In this document: positions 31,462-44,113 of the stretch, in pieces
Numbering within the stretch: the first letter of the stretch is position 1
Layout of the letters: each line of letters begins with the position of its first letter
Origin: Pseudarthrobacter equi
GTDB lineage: Bacteria; Actinomycetota; Actinomycetes; Actinomycetales; Micrococcaceae
Reading direction: 5' to 3'
DNA length: 64,000 nucleotides
NCBI RefSeq assembly: GCF_900105535.1
Contig: NZ_LT629779.1
Coordinates: 62,001-126,000, forward strand
Position numbers and translations under genes: made by a program
The notes under the pieces: model-generated
Seen by the model: the letters and a program-made list of their open reading frames with translations, nothing else
What the model was told of the DNA's origin: nothing
The model's database searches: none

Positions 31462-31631
31462 CCCTTCTACCCGTCACCAACCCCGCTGGGGGTGGTGTGG
31501 GAAATTTGTGGTTACAACATTCCTGCCCTGGGGCAGGTGTGTGGTGTTGTATTCAGTTGTGGGTTCCGCCAACAAAGGGTTGTTGGTTGGGAACCACATA
31601 GTGGACGCAAGCAGAGTTATGTATTTATCTG

Positions 31632-36767
<5,136 letters not shown>

Positions 36768-37210
36768 GTAAAACAAAAACAGACACAACCAAGCACCACG
36801 GAAATAACGCGGAACCAGGCTGCACAAAATTTGAAACCAGCTAAAAACACCATGCACACCACGGGGTGGCGGCACAGCACAATCAACCAATTCAATAAAA
36901 AATTGGTATCAACAAACTTGGCACACTATTGAGTTCTCAAACAACAGACACACCCGGCACCACCCAAACCCTCAAGGTTCAGGATCGCTCCGGAGCAACT
37001 TTCCAAACTTACCCGATCACCCACCACTTCGCAAATCCATATTCCAGGACTTGAAGCAGAAAATGACCGCCCCAACCAATTTCCAGCGCCCTAGAAGAGC
37101 AACCAGAATCTGGCGTTGATTTGGGGTTTTTGGCCGCCCGGTGATCAGTTCTTCACTGTCTCCCCCGCGGCGACTTAGAAAACAATACACGCCCACCAGC
37201 GCCACCGCAA
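36768..37210 (-). promoter_or_regulatory. Leader and promoter region of rRNA operon 2
   Basis: TTGCGG (complement of 37205-37210) and TATTGT (complement of 37182-37187), 17 bp apart, repeat the candidate promoter of operon 1. The boxA-type element is at 36922-36946. Directly before 16S there is a 6-bp insertion relative to operon 1. The 37211-37364 segment holds no visible gene. Confidence 0.5.
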
Positions 37211-37364
37211 ACCGGCCTTCCCAACGCAGAACATCCCCGGGATTCCGCGGCGAAACGGGCTAACCGGCACCCAGGCCGCCTCCCGCCGTCGTAATTCCGC
37301 TGTGTGTGTTGCCGCACAGGGTCGGAGACATGCGCAACCACCGCCCGCCGAGTGGGTTAAATGC

Positions 37365-37400
37365 AGAAGAGCCGGCAACCAATTGGTTGCCGGCTCTTCT
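37365..37400 (-). terminator. Terminator of rpmB-rpmG-rpsN
   Basis: A perfect 16-bp stem (37365-37380 with 37385-37400) closes an AATT loop and is followed on the minus strand by CATTTAA. It separates the ribosomal-protein operon from the rRNA promoter downstream. Confidence 0.92.
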
Positions 37401-37427
37401 CAAGCAGCTGGAATCAGCGGTGCTGGA

Positions 37428-37733
37428 TTACCAGGAAGACTTGGTGATGCCCGGGAGCTCACCGCGGTGAGCCATGTCGCGGAAGCGAACACGGGAGATA
37501 CCGAACTTCTGGAAGGTACCGCGGGGACGGCCGTCGATGATGTCGCGGTTACGCAGACGGATCGGGGACGCGTTGCGGGGCAGCTTCTGCAGGCCCAGGC
37601 GGGCTGCTTCGCGTGCTTCGTCGGTTGCGTTTTCGTCAACCAGGGTCTTCTTCAGCTCGAGGCGCTTCGCAGCGTAACGCTCAACGATGACCTTGCGCTG
37701 CTCGTTGCGAGCAATCTTGGACTTCTTAGCCAT
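37428..37733 (-). CDS. rpsN: 30S ribosomal protein S14 (zinc-free type)
   Basis: 101 residues, the long S14 form, with [59 protein letters not shown] and the final TKSSW. It lacks the CxxC...CxxC zinc ribbon of the short form (about 61 residues). It lies 2 bp after the L33 stop, with its ribosome-binding site (GAGAGGAG) inside the end of rpmG. Confidence 0.97.
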   Translation of the reverse strand: MAKKSKIARNEQRKVIVERYAAKRLELKKTLVDENATDEAREAARLGLQKLPRNASPIRLRNRDIIDGRPRGTFQKFGISRVRFRDMAHRGELPGITKSSW

Positions 37734-37735
37734 GT

Positions 37736-37903
37736 TTAGCGCTCCTCTCGGAATTCGACGTGCTGGCGGATCTTGGGGTCGTACTTCTTCAGAACCATGC
37801 GGTCCGGATCGTTACGACGGTTCTTACGGGTTACGTAGGTGTAACCCGTGCCCGCGGTCGACTTGAGCTTGATGATCGGACGTACGTCCTTGTCCTTAGC
37901 CAC
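37736..37903 (-). CDS. rpmG: 50S ribosomal protein L33 (zinc-free type)
   Basis: A 55-residue gene. It reads (GTG start) [18 protein letters not shown], then [18 protein letters not shown] and a VEFREER end. No CxxC pairs are present, so it is the zinc-independent type. The GTG shares one base with the TAG stop of rpmB, and rpsN follows after 2 bp. Confidence 0.95.
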   Translation of the reverse strand: MAKDKDVRPIIKLKSTAGTGYTYVTRKNRRNDPDRMVLKKYDPKIRQHVEFREER

Positions 37904-38139
37904 TAGAGCTTCACCCCACGAGCCAGGATCGAGGCGACGACTGCGTCGATGCCGCGTACGTCGATGGTCTTGATGCCACGAGCAGAGACCTGCAGCGTGA
38001 CGTTACGGCGCAGGGACGGAACCCAGTAGCGCTTCTTCTGAATGTTCGGATCGAACCGACGCTTGTTGCGGCGGTGCGAGTGCGAAATGCTGTGCCCAAA
38101 GCCCGGCTCGGCTCCGGTCACTTGGCAGTGTGCTGCCAT
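37903..38139 (-). CDS. rpmB: 50S ribosomal protein L28 (zinc-free type)
   Basis: 78 residues. [15 protein letters not shown] replaces the zinc-type CxxC with a single Cys, followed by [27 protein letters not shown], typical of L28. GGAG precedes the ATG by 6 nt. It is the first gene of the L28-L33-S14 operon. In several actinobacteria such zinc-free sets are repressed by Zur; whether this one is depends on whether zinc-binding paralogues exist elsewhere. Confidence 0.96.
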   Translation of the reverse strand: MAAHCQVTGAEPGFGHSISHSHRRNKRRFDPNIQKKRYWVPSLRRNVTLQVSARGIKTIDVRGIDAVVASILARGVKL

Positions 38140-38164
38140 GACTTCTCCTCAAGAATTGAATGTA

Positions 38165-38192
38165 ATGATCCGCATATCTGCTGCAGGATCAT
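38165..38192. promoter_or_regulatory. Inverted repeat upstream of rpmB
   Basis: ATGATCC (38165-38171) and GGATCAT (38186-38192) are perfect 7-bp arms 14 bp apart, 26 bp before the rpmB start. It may be an operator or an mRNA hairpin. It does not match the usual Zur consensus well. The remaining 38193-38478 before the next gene contains no gene that I can support. Confidence 0.4.
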
Positions 38193-38478
38193 GCGTCTAA
38201 GAGCGACCCAAAGTGATCAGGGTGAACGGTTAGTCACGCAACTTGAGCCCCTAACTACCGGCTACCCTGGAGAAAATTACCGGGCCACCGGAGCAATTGC
38301 GCACGCTCCGCGCACTTAGCGCCTCCCAAGTCTACGAGGTGGCGCAATTAAAGACCAATCCGGGGCGTTTAGGTGTATAAGGGCTTCCTGCGAACGCCCT
38401 GTGCGGAGCCCCCGGGTCACAGGTGGCGGACACCCGTTTTCACAGCTGAATGAAAGCTTGGCGGCGCATCTTAGGTAC

Positions 38479-39969
38479 ATGAGAACGCAGTCCCTGCCGG
38501 TCCCTCCGGCGCATACCAGCTCCGACCTGTCGGGGCCTTCGGAGCTATCCGGTTCCGCCACTCCGCTTCCCGTCCAGTACAACAGCGGATGGTTCAGCCG
38601 CCAGCGCCGGCAACGGCTGCTGAGGGCAGACCTCCTGACGGTTATTGCGTGGGGTTCCGTAGCCGCCGCCGTGGCCCTCTGGCTGGCCGACGGCGGTGCA
38701 ACCGGTGTCAATTCCGTCGCTGCCGCATTCACCGCGGCCGGGATCGTGGCTGGTTTGGCTGGCATGGACCTGGTCCTGCTGATGCTGCTGCTGGCAGCCC
38801 GGATTCCGTACATCGACCGCACTATCGGCCATGACCGGGCGCTGGAGTTCCACCGCAAACTCGGCAAACCGTCGCTGTACCTGCTGTTGGCGCACGGCTT
38901 CCTGCTGGCCGTGGGATACGGCATGGCGGAAGGCCTTGACCCGGTCAGCGAGTCCATCTCCCTCTGGCAGCAGGTCCCGGACATGTGGCTTGCGTTCGTA
39001 TCCATGGCGCTCTTCATCGCCGTGGTGGTGACTTCCCTTGTGGCGGTCCGGCGCCGCTTCCCGTACGAGTTCTGGTACGTGGTCCACCTCCTCACCTACG
39101 CTGCGGTGGGCACGTCCCTGCCGCACCAGTTCAGCGTGGGCGGGCTGTTTGCGGAAGGTACCTGGCAGCGCTGGTACTGGCTGGCCGTCTGCGTCGCCAC
39201 CGGTGCGGCGCTGGTGTACTTCCGGGTGCTGCAACCCATCATGGCAACGTCACGGCACCAGCTCACGGTGTCCCGGGTGGAGGTTGAGGCGGCGGGCGTC
39301 GTCAACATCTTCATGGCTGGACGGCAGCTGGACCGGCTGGCGGAAGCGGGCGGACGCTTCTTCATCTGGCGGTTCCTGGCGCCTGGAATGTGGTGGCACC
39401 CGCACCCGTTCAGCCTGTCCGCAGAACCCACCATCACCGGACCGCACGGCGAAGGCACCCTGCGCATCACGGTGCGCAACCTTGGCGCCGGCTCCGCGCA
39501 GCTGGTGCGGCTGCGGAAGGGGACCAGGGTTGCCGTCGAAGGTCCGTACGGGCTGTTCAGCACCGGCGCCCGGACCCGGAACAAAGTGGTGATGATCGGC
39601 GCCGGCATCGGCATCACGCCGCTGCGGGCCCTCCTCGAAACCACCCCGTTCGCTCCCGGCGAGGCGAGCGTCCTGCTGAGGGGCCACACGGAGCAGGAAC
39701 TGTACCTGAGCAGTGAAATCCTGGACCTGTGCCGCTCCCGGGGCGTGCGCCTCTTCCACCTTCCGGGCCCGAGGTCACGCGTCCGCTCCAGCTGGTTGCC
39801 CCAGGAGGCAGTCCGGGGCGGCTACGGGCTCACGGCTTTCGTCCCCGACGTCGCAGAATCCGACGTCTATGTCTGTGGCCCCACAGGCTGGGCGGACAGC
39901 GTCATCGCTGACGTCCGGCAGGCCGGAGTCCCCGAAGAACAGATCCATCACGAAAGGTTTGACTGGTGA
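38479..39969 (+). CDS. Ferric-reductase-like transmembrane flavoprotein
   Basis: A 496-residue protein from ATG 38479 (an in-frame GTG at 38401 is the alternative). After a short N-terminus come six membrane helices of a ferric-reductase domain with paired histidines for haem (HRKLGKPSLYLLLAHGFLL, VVHLLTYAAVGTSLPHQF). The cytoplasmic C-terminal half is a ferredoxin-NADP reductase module: HPHPFSLSAEP for FAD, GAGIGITPLRALLE and VYVCGPTGWADSV for NAD(P)H. It would carry electrons from NAD(P)H through FAD and haem to the outside. The stop overlaps the next start (GTGA), and an FMN-binding protein and ApbE follow, so together they probably form a flavin-based electron-transfer chain. Confidence 0.88.
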   Translation: MRTQSLPVPPAHTSSDLSGPSELSGSATPLPVQYNSGWFSRQRRQRLLRADLLTVIAWGSVAAAVALWLADGGATGVNSVAAAFTAAGIVAGLAGMDLVLLMLLLAARIPYIDRTIGHDRALEFHRKLGKPSLYLLLAHGFLLAVGYGMAEGLDPVSESISLWQQVPDMWLAFVSMALFIAVVVTSLVAVRRRFPYEFWYVVHLLTYAAVGTSLPHQFSVGGLFAEGTWQRWYWLAVCVATGAALVYFRVLQPIMATSRHQLTVSRVEVEAAGVVNIFMAGRQLDRLAEAGGRFFIWRFLAPGMWWHPHPFSLSAEPTITGPHGEGTLRITVRNLGAGSAQLVRLRKGTRVAVEGPYGLFSTGARTRNKVVMIGAGIGITPLRALLETTPFAPGEASVLLRGHTEQELYLSSEILDLCRSRGVRLFHLPGPRSRVRSSWLPQEAVRGGYGLTAFVPDVAESDVYVCGPTGWADSVIADVRQAGVPEEQIHHERFDW

Positions 39970-40574
39970 AAGCACGAGGAACACTCGCCGCAGCAGTCGC
40001 GTCCGCCGGCATCCTCCTGGCAGGCTGGCAGGCGGGCACCCAGGCCGGGGGCGCCAGCACCCTCGCGGCAGGTTCAAGTACGACGACGGCAGGATCCACG
40101 GGTTCCACAGGGACGGGCACGTCCGGGGCGGGTTCGTCGGGGTCGGGTTCGCCGGGCAGCTCCGGGACCACCGGGTCCTCCGGCGCCTCCAGCAGTTCCA
40201 GTGGGTCCAGCTCCTCGAGCGGTTCCAGCGGGTCCAGCGGGTCCAGCTCTTCAGGCAGTTCGGGCAGCTCCGGCTCCTCAAGCAGTGGCACGGCAACGGC
40301 CGGCACCTACCAGGGCGCCGCAGTCCAGACGAGATTCGGTGCAGTGCAGGTCCAGATCACTGTGGCCTCAGGGAAAATCACGGACGTGACGGCCCTGCAC
40401 CTGACCGACGACGACCGTAAATCGATCCAGATCAGCAACCGCGCGGCGCCGCTCCTGCGGACCGAGGTGTTGGCCGCGCAGTCGGCGGACGTCCAGACCA
40501 TCAGCGGTGCCACCGTCACCAGCAACGCCTACCTCACCTCACTCCAGGCAGCCATCGATGCCGCGAACCTCTGA
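39966..40574 (+). CDS. Exported FMN-binding domain protein
   Basis: A 202-residue protein. After a signal-like N-terminus comes an extremely Ser/Gly-rich linker (about residues 31-110) and then a C-terminal FMN-binding (RnfG/NqrC-type) domain with TFGAVQV-like strands and the flavinylation motif SGATVTS, in which T183 is the predicted site for covalent FMN. The linker would tether the domain outside the membrane. It lies between the ferric-reductase-like gene and apbE, with 4-bp and 17-bp overlaps. The serine stretch is encoded by repetitive DNA (about 40140-40290), prone to length change. Confidence 0.9.
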   Translation: MKARGTLAAAVASAGILLAGWQAGTQAGGASTLAAGSSTTTAGSTGSTGTGTSGAGSSGSGSPGSSGTTGSSGASSSSSGSSSSSGSSGSSGSSSSGSSGSSGSSSSGTATAGTYQGAAVQTRFGAVQVQITVASGKITDVTALHLTDDDRKSIQISNRAAPLLRTEVLAAQSADVQTISGATVTSNAYLTSLQAAIDAANL

Positions 40575-41373
40575 TCCCCTCCGGTCATCGGACACGGGTA
40601 CCAACCTCTCGTCACGGACTTTTGAGTGCATGGGGACCGTCATCAGCCTGACCTTCGCGGACTCCCCCGCGGCAGGGCAGGAAACCCAGGACGAACTCGC
40701 AGCCGCAACCGACGTCGTCGAACGCCTGTTCCGGGAACTGGACGAGACGTTCAGCCTGTACCGCCCGGCGTCGGAGGCCAGCCGCCTGGCCCGCGGCGAA
40801 CTGACGCTCCGCAGCGCCTCGCCGGAGATGCGCGCCCGGTATGCGGAGGCGCATGAATGGCGGCTCCTGACCGGAGGCGCCTTCTCGCCCGAGCGGCCGG
40901 ACGGCGTATTGGACCTCTCGGGGCTCATCAAGGGCCACGCGATCCGCGAGGCGGGGCGGTCCTTGCTTGCCCTGGGCCGCCGCGACTGGTGCCTCAATGC
41001 CGGCGGCGACATCCTGGTCAGTGGCTCACCCGTTCCGGGCTCCGGCGCAGCGTGGAAGGCCGGCATCGTCGATCCGGCCGACAGGCACGCCCTGATCGGC
41101 GGTTATGCCCTGGGCGGGGTCGAGGGGCACGCAGCCCTGGCCACGTCAGGCTCGGCAGAACGCGGCGAACACATCTGGCGGGTGGACGGCGGTTCCGACT
41201 TCGTCCAGGTCACTGTTGCTGCCGCGGATGTGGTGACGGCGGACATCCTGGCCACGGCAATCGTCTCCGGCGGGATGCCGATGCTCAATCTCGCCACGGA
41301 CCAGTGGGATGTTGCGGTCCTGGCCGTCCACGCCGATGGCTCACTGCTGGCCACCCCGGCGTTCCGCCGCTAG
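40558..41373 (+). CDS. apbE: FAD:protein FMN transferase (ApbE)
   Basis: A 271-residue ApbE. It transfers FMN from FAD to a threonine of the FMN-binding protein encoded just upstream. Typical blocks are FECMGTVISLTF, LFRELDETFSLYRPASEASRLARGE, DLSGLIKGHAIREAG, CLNAGGDILVSG and ATSGSAERGEHI, followed by the Mg-binding VTVAAADVVTADILATAIVSGG. The frame is open from 40507; I chose ATG 40558, which overlaps the preceding gene by 17 bp. No lipoprotein signal is visible, so the protein may act before export or be exported in another way. Confidence 0.9.
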   Translation: MPRTSDPLRSSDTGTNLSSRTFECMGTVISLTFADSPAAGQETQDELAAATDVVERLFRELDETFSLYRPASEASRLARGELTLRSASPEMRARYAEAHEWRLLTGGAFSPERPDGVLDLSGLIKGHAIREAGRSLLALGRRDWCLNAGGDILVSGSPVPGSGAAWKAGIVDPADRHALIGGYALGGVEGHAALATSGSAERGEHIWRVDGGSDFVQVTVAAADVVTADILATAIVSGGMPMLNLATDQWDVAVLAVHADGSLLATPAFRR

Positions 41374-41382
41374 ACCTGCTTG

Positions 41383-42156
41383 CTAGACCTGCTGCGGGAG
41401 CCTGGTGAGCCGTGGGTACTTGGGGGCCAGGTTGTCGCCCGAGGACTTGCCGGTAACCCGCCGGGCCACCCAGGGCGCGGCGTATTCGCGGAACCACTGG
41501 GCGTTGGCGCGCAGGGCATCCGTCCCGCTGAGCTGCGGAACCGGCGTCATCGGCGGAACATCGATGGAGTGCTCGTACTTGAGGACTTCCAGCACCCGTT
41601 TGGCCATGTTGGCGTGCCCCGCGGCGGACATATGCATCCGGTCCCGCGCCCACATGCCCCAGTCGTAGTACTCGCTGAAGCGCCAGTAGTCCACCAGCAG
41701 GGCGCCGTGGTCCCCTGCGATCCCGCGGACCAGTTCGTTGTAGATGGCAGTGCGGCCGCGCATGGTGCCGAACACCTTGGAGCCGCGGGCGTCGAAGCCG
41801 GTGAACATCACCACGGTGGCACCTGTGGCACTCAGCCTGCGGACGCCGTCGTCGTATTCGGCCAGCAGGTCGTCGATGTCGATCCGGGGGCGCAGGATGT
41901 CGTTGGCGCCGGCGTAGATGCTCACCAGGGTGGGCTTAAGTTCGACGGCGGCGTCCACCTGTTCAGCGAGGATCTGCCGGAGTTTCCTGCCGCGGATGGC
42001 GAGGTTGGCGTATCCGAATCCGGGGTCCCCCGCGCCAAGCTGCTCGGCCACGCGGTCAGCCCAGCCGCGGACGCCGTTGGGGCGCCCCGGGTCGTCGTCG
42101 CCCACGCCCTCCGTAAAGGAATCGCCGAGGGCAACAAACCGCGATGTGAAGTCCAT
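41383..42156 (-). CDS. SGNH/GDSL hydrolase
   Basis: A 257-residue esterase-like hydrolase. Block I is FVALGDSFTEGVGD, with the nucleophile Ser; block III is YAGANDIL; block V is DRMHMSAAGHANMAKRVLE, with the catalytic Asp and His. The chosen ATG 42156 begins just before block I; the frame is open to 42192. It has no signal peptide. It is strongly similar to the protein at 43122-43970, including PNGVRGWADRVAE, so the two are paralogues. It is convergent with apbE (9-bp gap). Confidence 0.9.
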   Translation of the reverse strand: MDFTSRFVALGDSFTEGVGDDDPGRPNGVRGWADRVAEQLGAGDPGFGYANLAIRGRKLRQILAEQVDAAVELKPTLVSIYAGANDILRPRIDIDDLLAEYDDGVRRLSATGATVVMFTGFDARGSKVFGTMRGRTAIYNELVRGIAGDHGALLVDYWRFSEYYDWGMWARDRMHMSAAGHANMAKRVLEVLKYEHSIDVPPMTPVPQLSGTDALRANAQWFREYAAPWVARRVTGKSSGDNLAPKYPRLTRLPQQV

Positions 42157-42212
42157 CCGGTTAGTTTGCCACCCGTTGCCGGAAGCAACCAATCCCGGGC
42201 AGGGTCCCGGGG

Positions 42213-42698
42213 TCAGGGCTGGGTTTCGCGCAGGATCCAGTGGTCTGAATCCAGGCGGCCCACCACTTTTTCGCCGATCCGGGCCAGGTCCTCGACGTCT
42301 TCTTCCGTGAGGGCGTCAAGGAAGAGATTCCGGACGTCCTCCACGTGGCCGGGAGCGAGGCCCACGATGGTGGACATGCCTTCCTCGGTGAGGTGGGCGA
42401 TGGTGACCCGGGCGTCGCGCGGGTGCGGGCGGCGCTCCACCCAGCCGCGTTTCTGCAGCTTTGTCACCACATGCGAAAGCCGGGACAGGGAGGCGCTGGT
42501 GCGCGCCGCGAGCTCACTCATGGGCAGGAACCGCTGGTCCGATTCCGACAACATGGCCAGCACGGTGTAGTCGAAGAGGGAAAGCTTGCCTGCTGCATGG
42601 AGCTTGGTGTCCAGCGCGGCCGGCAGCAGCGTGTTGATGCTTACCAGGGCCAGCCAGGCACGGCGTTCGTCGGCACTCAGCCAGCGCGGTTCGGTCAT
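42213..42698 (-). CDS. MarR-family transcriptional regulator
   Basis: A 161-residue winged-helix regulator. The DNA-recognition part is MSELAARTSASLSRLSHVVTKLQKRGWVERRPHPRDARVTIAHLTEEG, a standard MarR helix-turn-helix plus wing (DxR motif). The ATG is preceded by TAGAAT at 6 nt with no ribosome-binding site, so the mRNA is probably leaderless. The divergent YciI gene and the GDSL gene 56 bp downstream are possible targets. TTGA-TCCT-TCAA (42714-42725) is a candidate site. Confidence 0.92.
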   Translation of the reverse strand: MTEPRWLSADERRAWLALVSINTLLPAALDTKLHAAGKLSLFDYTVLAMLSESDQRFLPMSELAARTSASLSRLSHVVTKLQKRGWVERRPHPRDARVTIAHLTEEGMSTIVGLAPGHVEDVRNLFLDALTEEDVEDLARIGEKVVGRLDSDHWILRETQP

Positions 42699-42725
42699 GC
42701 ACCCATTCTACGATTGATCCTTCAA
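42699..42725 (-). promoter_or_regulatory. Leaderless-type promoter and possible MarR site
   Basis: TAGAAT (complement of 42705-42710) lies 6 nt before the MarR start codon. TTGA and TCAA arms at 42714-42717 and 42722-42725 could be an autoregulatory MarR site. Confidence 0.4.
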
Positions 42726-42789
42726 CCGACGGACAGGCCGGTCAAGCCGGTCCGCAGGCGGTCCACAGTCCCGGGGTGCGGCAACCCGG

Positions 42790-42801
42790 TAATCTGGGCG
42801 C
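42790..42801 (+). promoter_or_regulatory. Leaderless-type promoter -10
   Basis: TAATCT (42790-42795) lies 6 nt before the ATG at 42802 with no ribosome-binding site, a good fit to a leaderless mRNA. Confidence 0.5.
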
Positions 42802-43125
42802 ATGTATGTTGTCTCCCTGACCTACCGGGTTCCGCAGGACATTGTGGATTTCCACAACGATGCCCACATCGCCTGGCTGCAGAAGGCCTTCGACAACGGC
42901 GTCTTCATCGCCGCCGGCCGCAAAGTCCCCCGGACCGGCGGGCTGCTGCTCTCCCAGGCCGACCGGTCAGTCCTGGACGCGAGCCTGCAGCAGGACCCGT
43001 TCTATTCGAACGGTGTCGCTGACTTCGAGGTGGTGGAGTTCCATGCCGGACGCGTGGCCCCCGGCTACGAGATCCTGCTTGACACCCCGCCGGCACCCCC
43101 GGCAGAGGCGGGCCCCAACCGCTAA
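42802..43125 (+). CDS. YciI-family protein
   Basis: A 107-residue ferredoxin-like YCII protein. MYVVSLTYRVPQDIVDFHNDAHIAWLQKAFDNGVFIAAGRKVP has the conserved His and Asp region, and DPFYSNGVADFEVVEF is the usual C-terminal block. Family members are small enzymes or accessory proteins with no single known reaction. The last 15 residues are Pro-rich. The stop overlaps the convergent hydrolase stop by 3 bp. Confidence 0.9.
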   Translation: MYVVSLTYRVPQDIVDFHNDAHIAWLQKAFDNGVFIAAGRKVPRTGGLLLSQADRSVLDASLQQDPFYSNGVADFEVVEFHAGRVAPGYEILLDTPPAPPAEAGPNR

Positions 43126-43970
43126 GGCGCGGCCCCGCCGTCGGACGCCCCTGCGGCGACCTTCTTCAGCCCGCCCTTGCGCGGCACCTTGACGGGTTCG
43201 GGCCACCGGGGCGTGAGCTCATCCCCCAAGGTGACGCCGCGCAGCTTGCGGCCGAACAGGGGCAGGACCCAGTCGTGGACCCACCGCCGTTGCCGCCGTT
43301 CCCATTCCCGCAGCGTCAGCGGGGTGGGCGGCTCCCAGTCCTTGGGCCTGATCTTGTGCGGCACACCCAACTGGTCCAGGACCTGCCCGGCGAGGTACTT
43401 GTGGCCGGCCTTGGACATGTGCAGCCGGTCCGTGTCCCACATGCGCCTGTCATGGAAGGCGTCCAGGCACCAGTAGTCCACCAGCACAGCACTGTACTTC
43501 TCCGCGATGGCCCGCACCTGCTGGTTGTAGAAGGTGTTCCGCTTCTTCAGCGGCTCGAGCAGGGCGGAAACCTTCACGTCGAAGCCGGTGAAAAGGACCA
43601 GTGTGGCCCCGGTGGCGGCGAGCTGGGCCACCAGTTCCTCGTAGCCCGCCATGAGCGTGGACATGTCAGTCTTCAGATCCAGGATGTCGTTGCCGCCCGC
43701 GTACAGCGTGACCAGAGCCGGCCGCATCCGCAGGGCGGGTTCCAGTTGTTCATCGATGATGTGCCGGAGCCGCTTGCTCCTGATGGCGAGGTTGGCATAC
43801 TTCCAGCCCGGCTGCGCCTTGGCGAGCTTCTCGGCCACGCGGTCCGCCCAGCCGCGGACCCCGTTGGGCAGCCGCTCATCCCGGTCCCCCACGCCCTCGG
43901 TAAACGAATCGCCCAGGGCAACAAACACCCGCCGCCCGGAACTGGAAAGCAAAGATTCAGAGGGCACCAC
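43122..43970 (-). CDS. SGNH/GDSL hydrolase
   Basis: A 282-residue hydrolase with block I VFVALGDSFTEGVGD, block III YAGGNDIL and block V DRLHMSKAGHKYLAGQVLD. It has a longer C-terminus than its paralogue at 41383, with Trp-rich WERRQRRWVHDWVLPLFGRKL and a Lys/Gly-rich tail. I chose GTG 43970 because TACCGT lies 6 nt upstream, the leaderless pattern of its neighbours; an in-frame TTG at 43991 and GTG at 43967 are alternatives. No substrate can be named. Confidence 0.87.
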   Translation of the reverse strand: MVPSESLLSSSGRRVFVALGDSFTEGVGDRDERLPNGVRGWADRVAEKLAKAQPGWKYANLAIRSKRLRHIIDEQLEPALRMRPALVTLYAGGNDILDLKTDMSTLMAGYEELVAQLAATGATLVLFTGFDVKVSALLEPLKKRNTFYNQQVRAIAEKYSAVLVDYWCLDAFHDRRMWDTDRLHMSKAGHKYLAGQVLDQLGVPHKIRPKDWEPPTPLTLREWERRQRRWVHDWVLPLFGRKLRGVTLGDELTPRWPEPVKVPRKGGLKKVAAGASDGGAAP

Positions 43971-43982
43971 CCGCCCACGGTA
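43971..43982 (-). promoter_or_regulatory. Leaderless-type promoter -10
   Basis: TACCGT (complement of 43977-43982) is 6 nt before GTG 43970. Confidence 0.35.
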
Positions 43983-44027
43983 ACCGCGCAAGGAAAAGGA
44001 CGTACGACGCCGGGATGAACAGTTAGT

Positions 44028-44113
44028 GAGCGCGCGTCACAGGGGAAGCAACCACGAGTGAGCGCGCGTCACAGGGGAAGCAACCACAAGTGAGCGCGCG
44101 TTGAGGGGTGGGG
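44028..44113 (+). repeat. 32-bp-period repeat, short array
   Basis: Two units (44028-44059 and 44060-44091) differ at one base; a third is truncated after GAGCGCGCGTT (44092). They start GAGCGCGCGTCACAGGGG and end AACCACGAGT or AACCACAAGT. The array fills the space between the upstream end of the GDSL gene and the stop of the siderophore-interacting protein gene and belongs to the same family as 20368-20796. Confidence 0.88.

Noticed and set aside
38140..38192. A Zur box before rpmB
   Set aside because: The repeat ATGATCC/GGATCAT has a 14-bp gap and does not fit the compact AT-rich Zur consensus.
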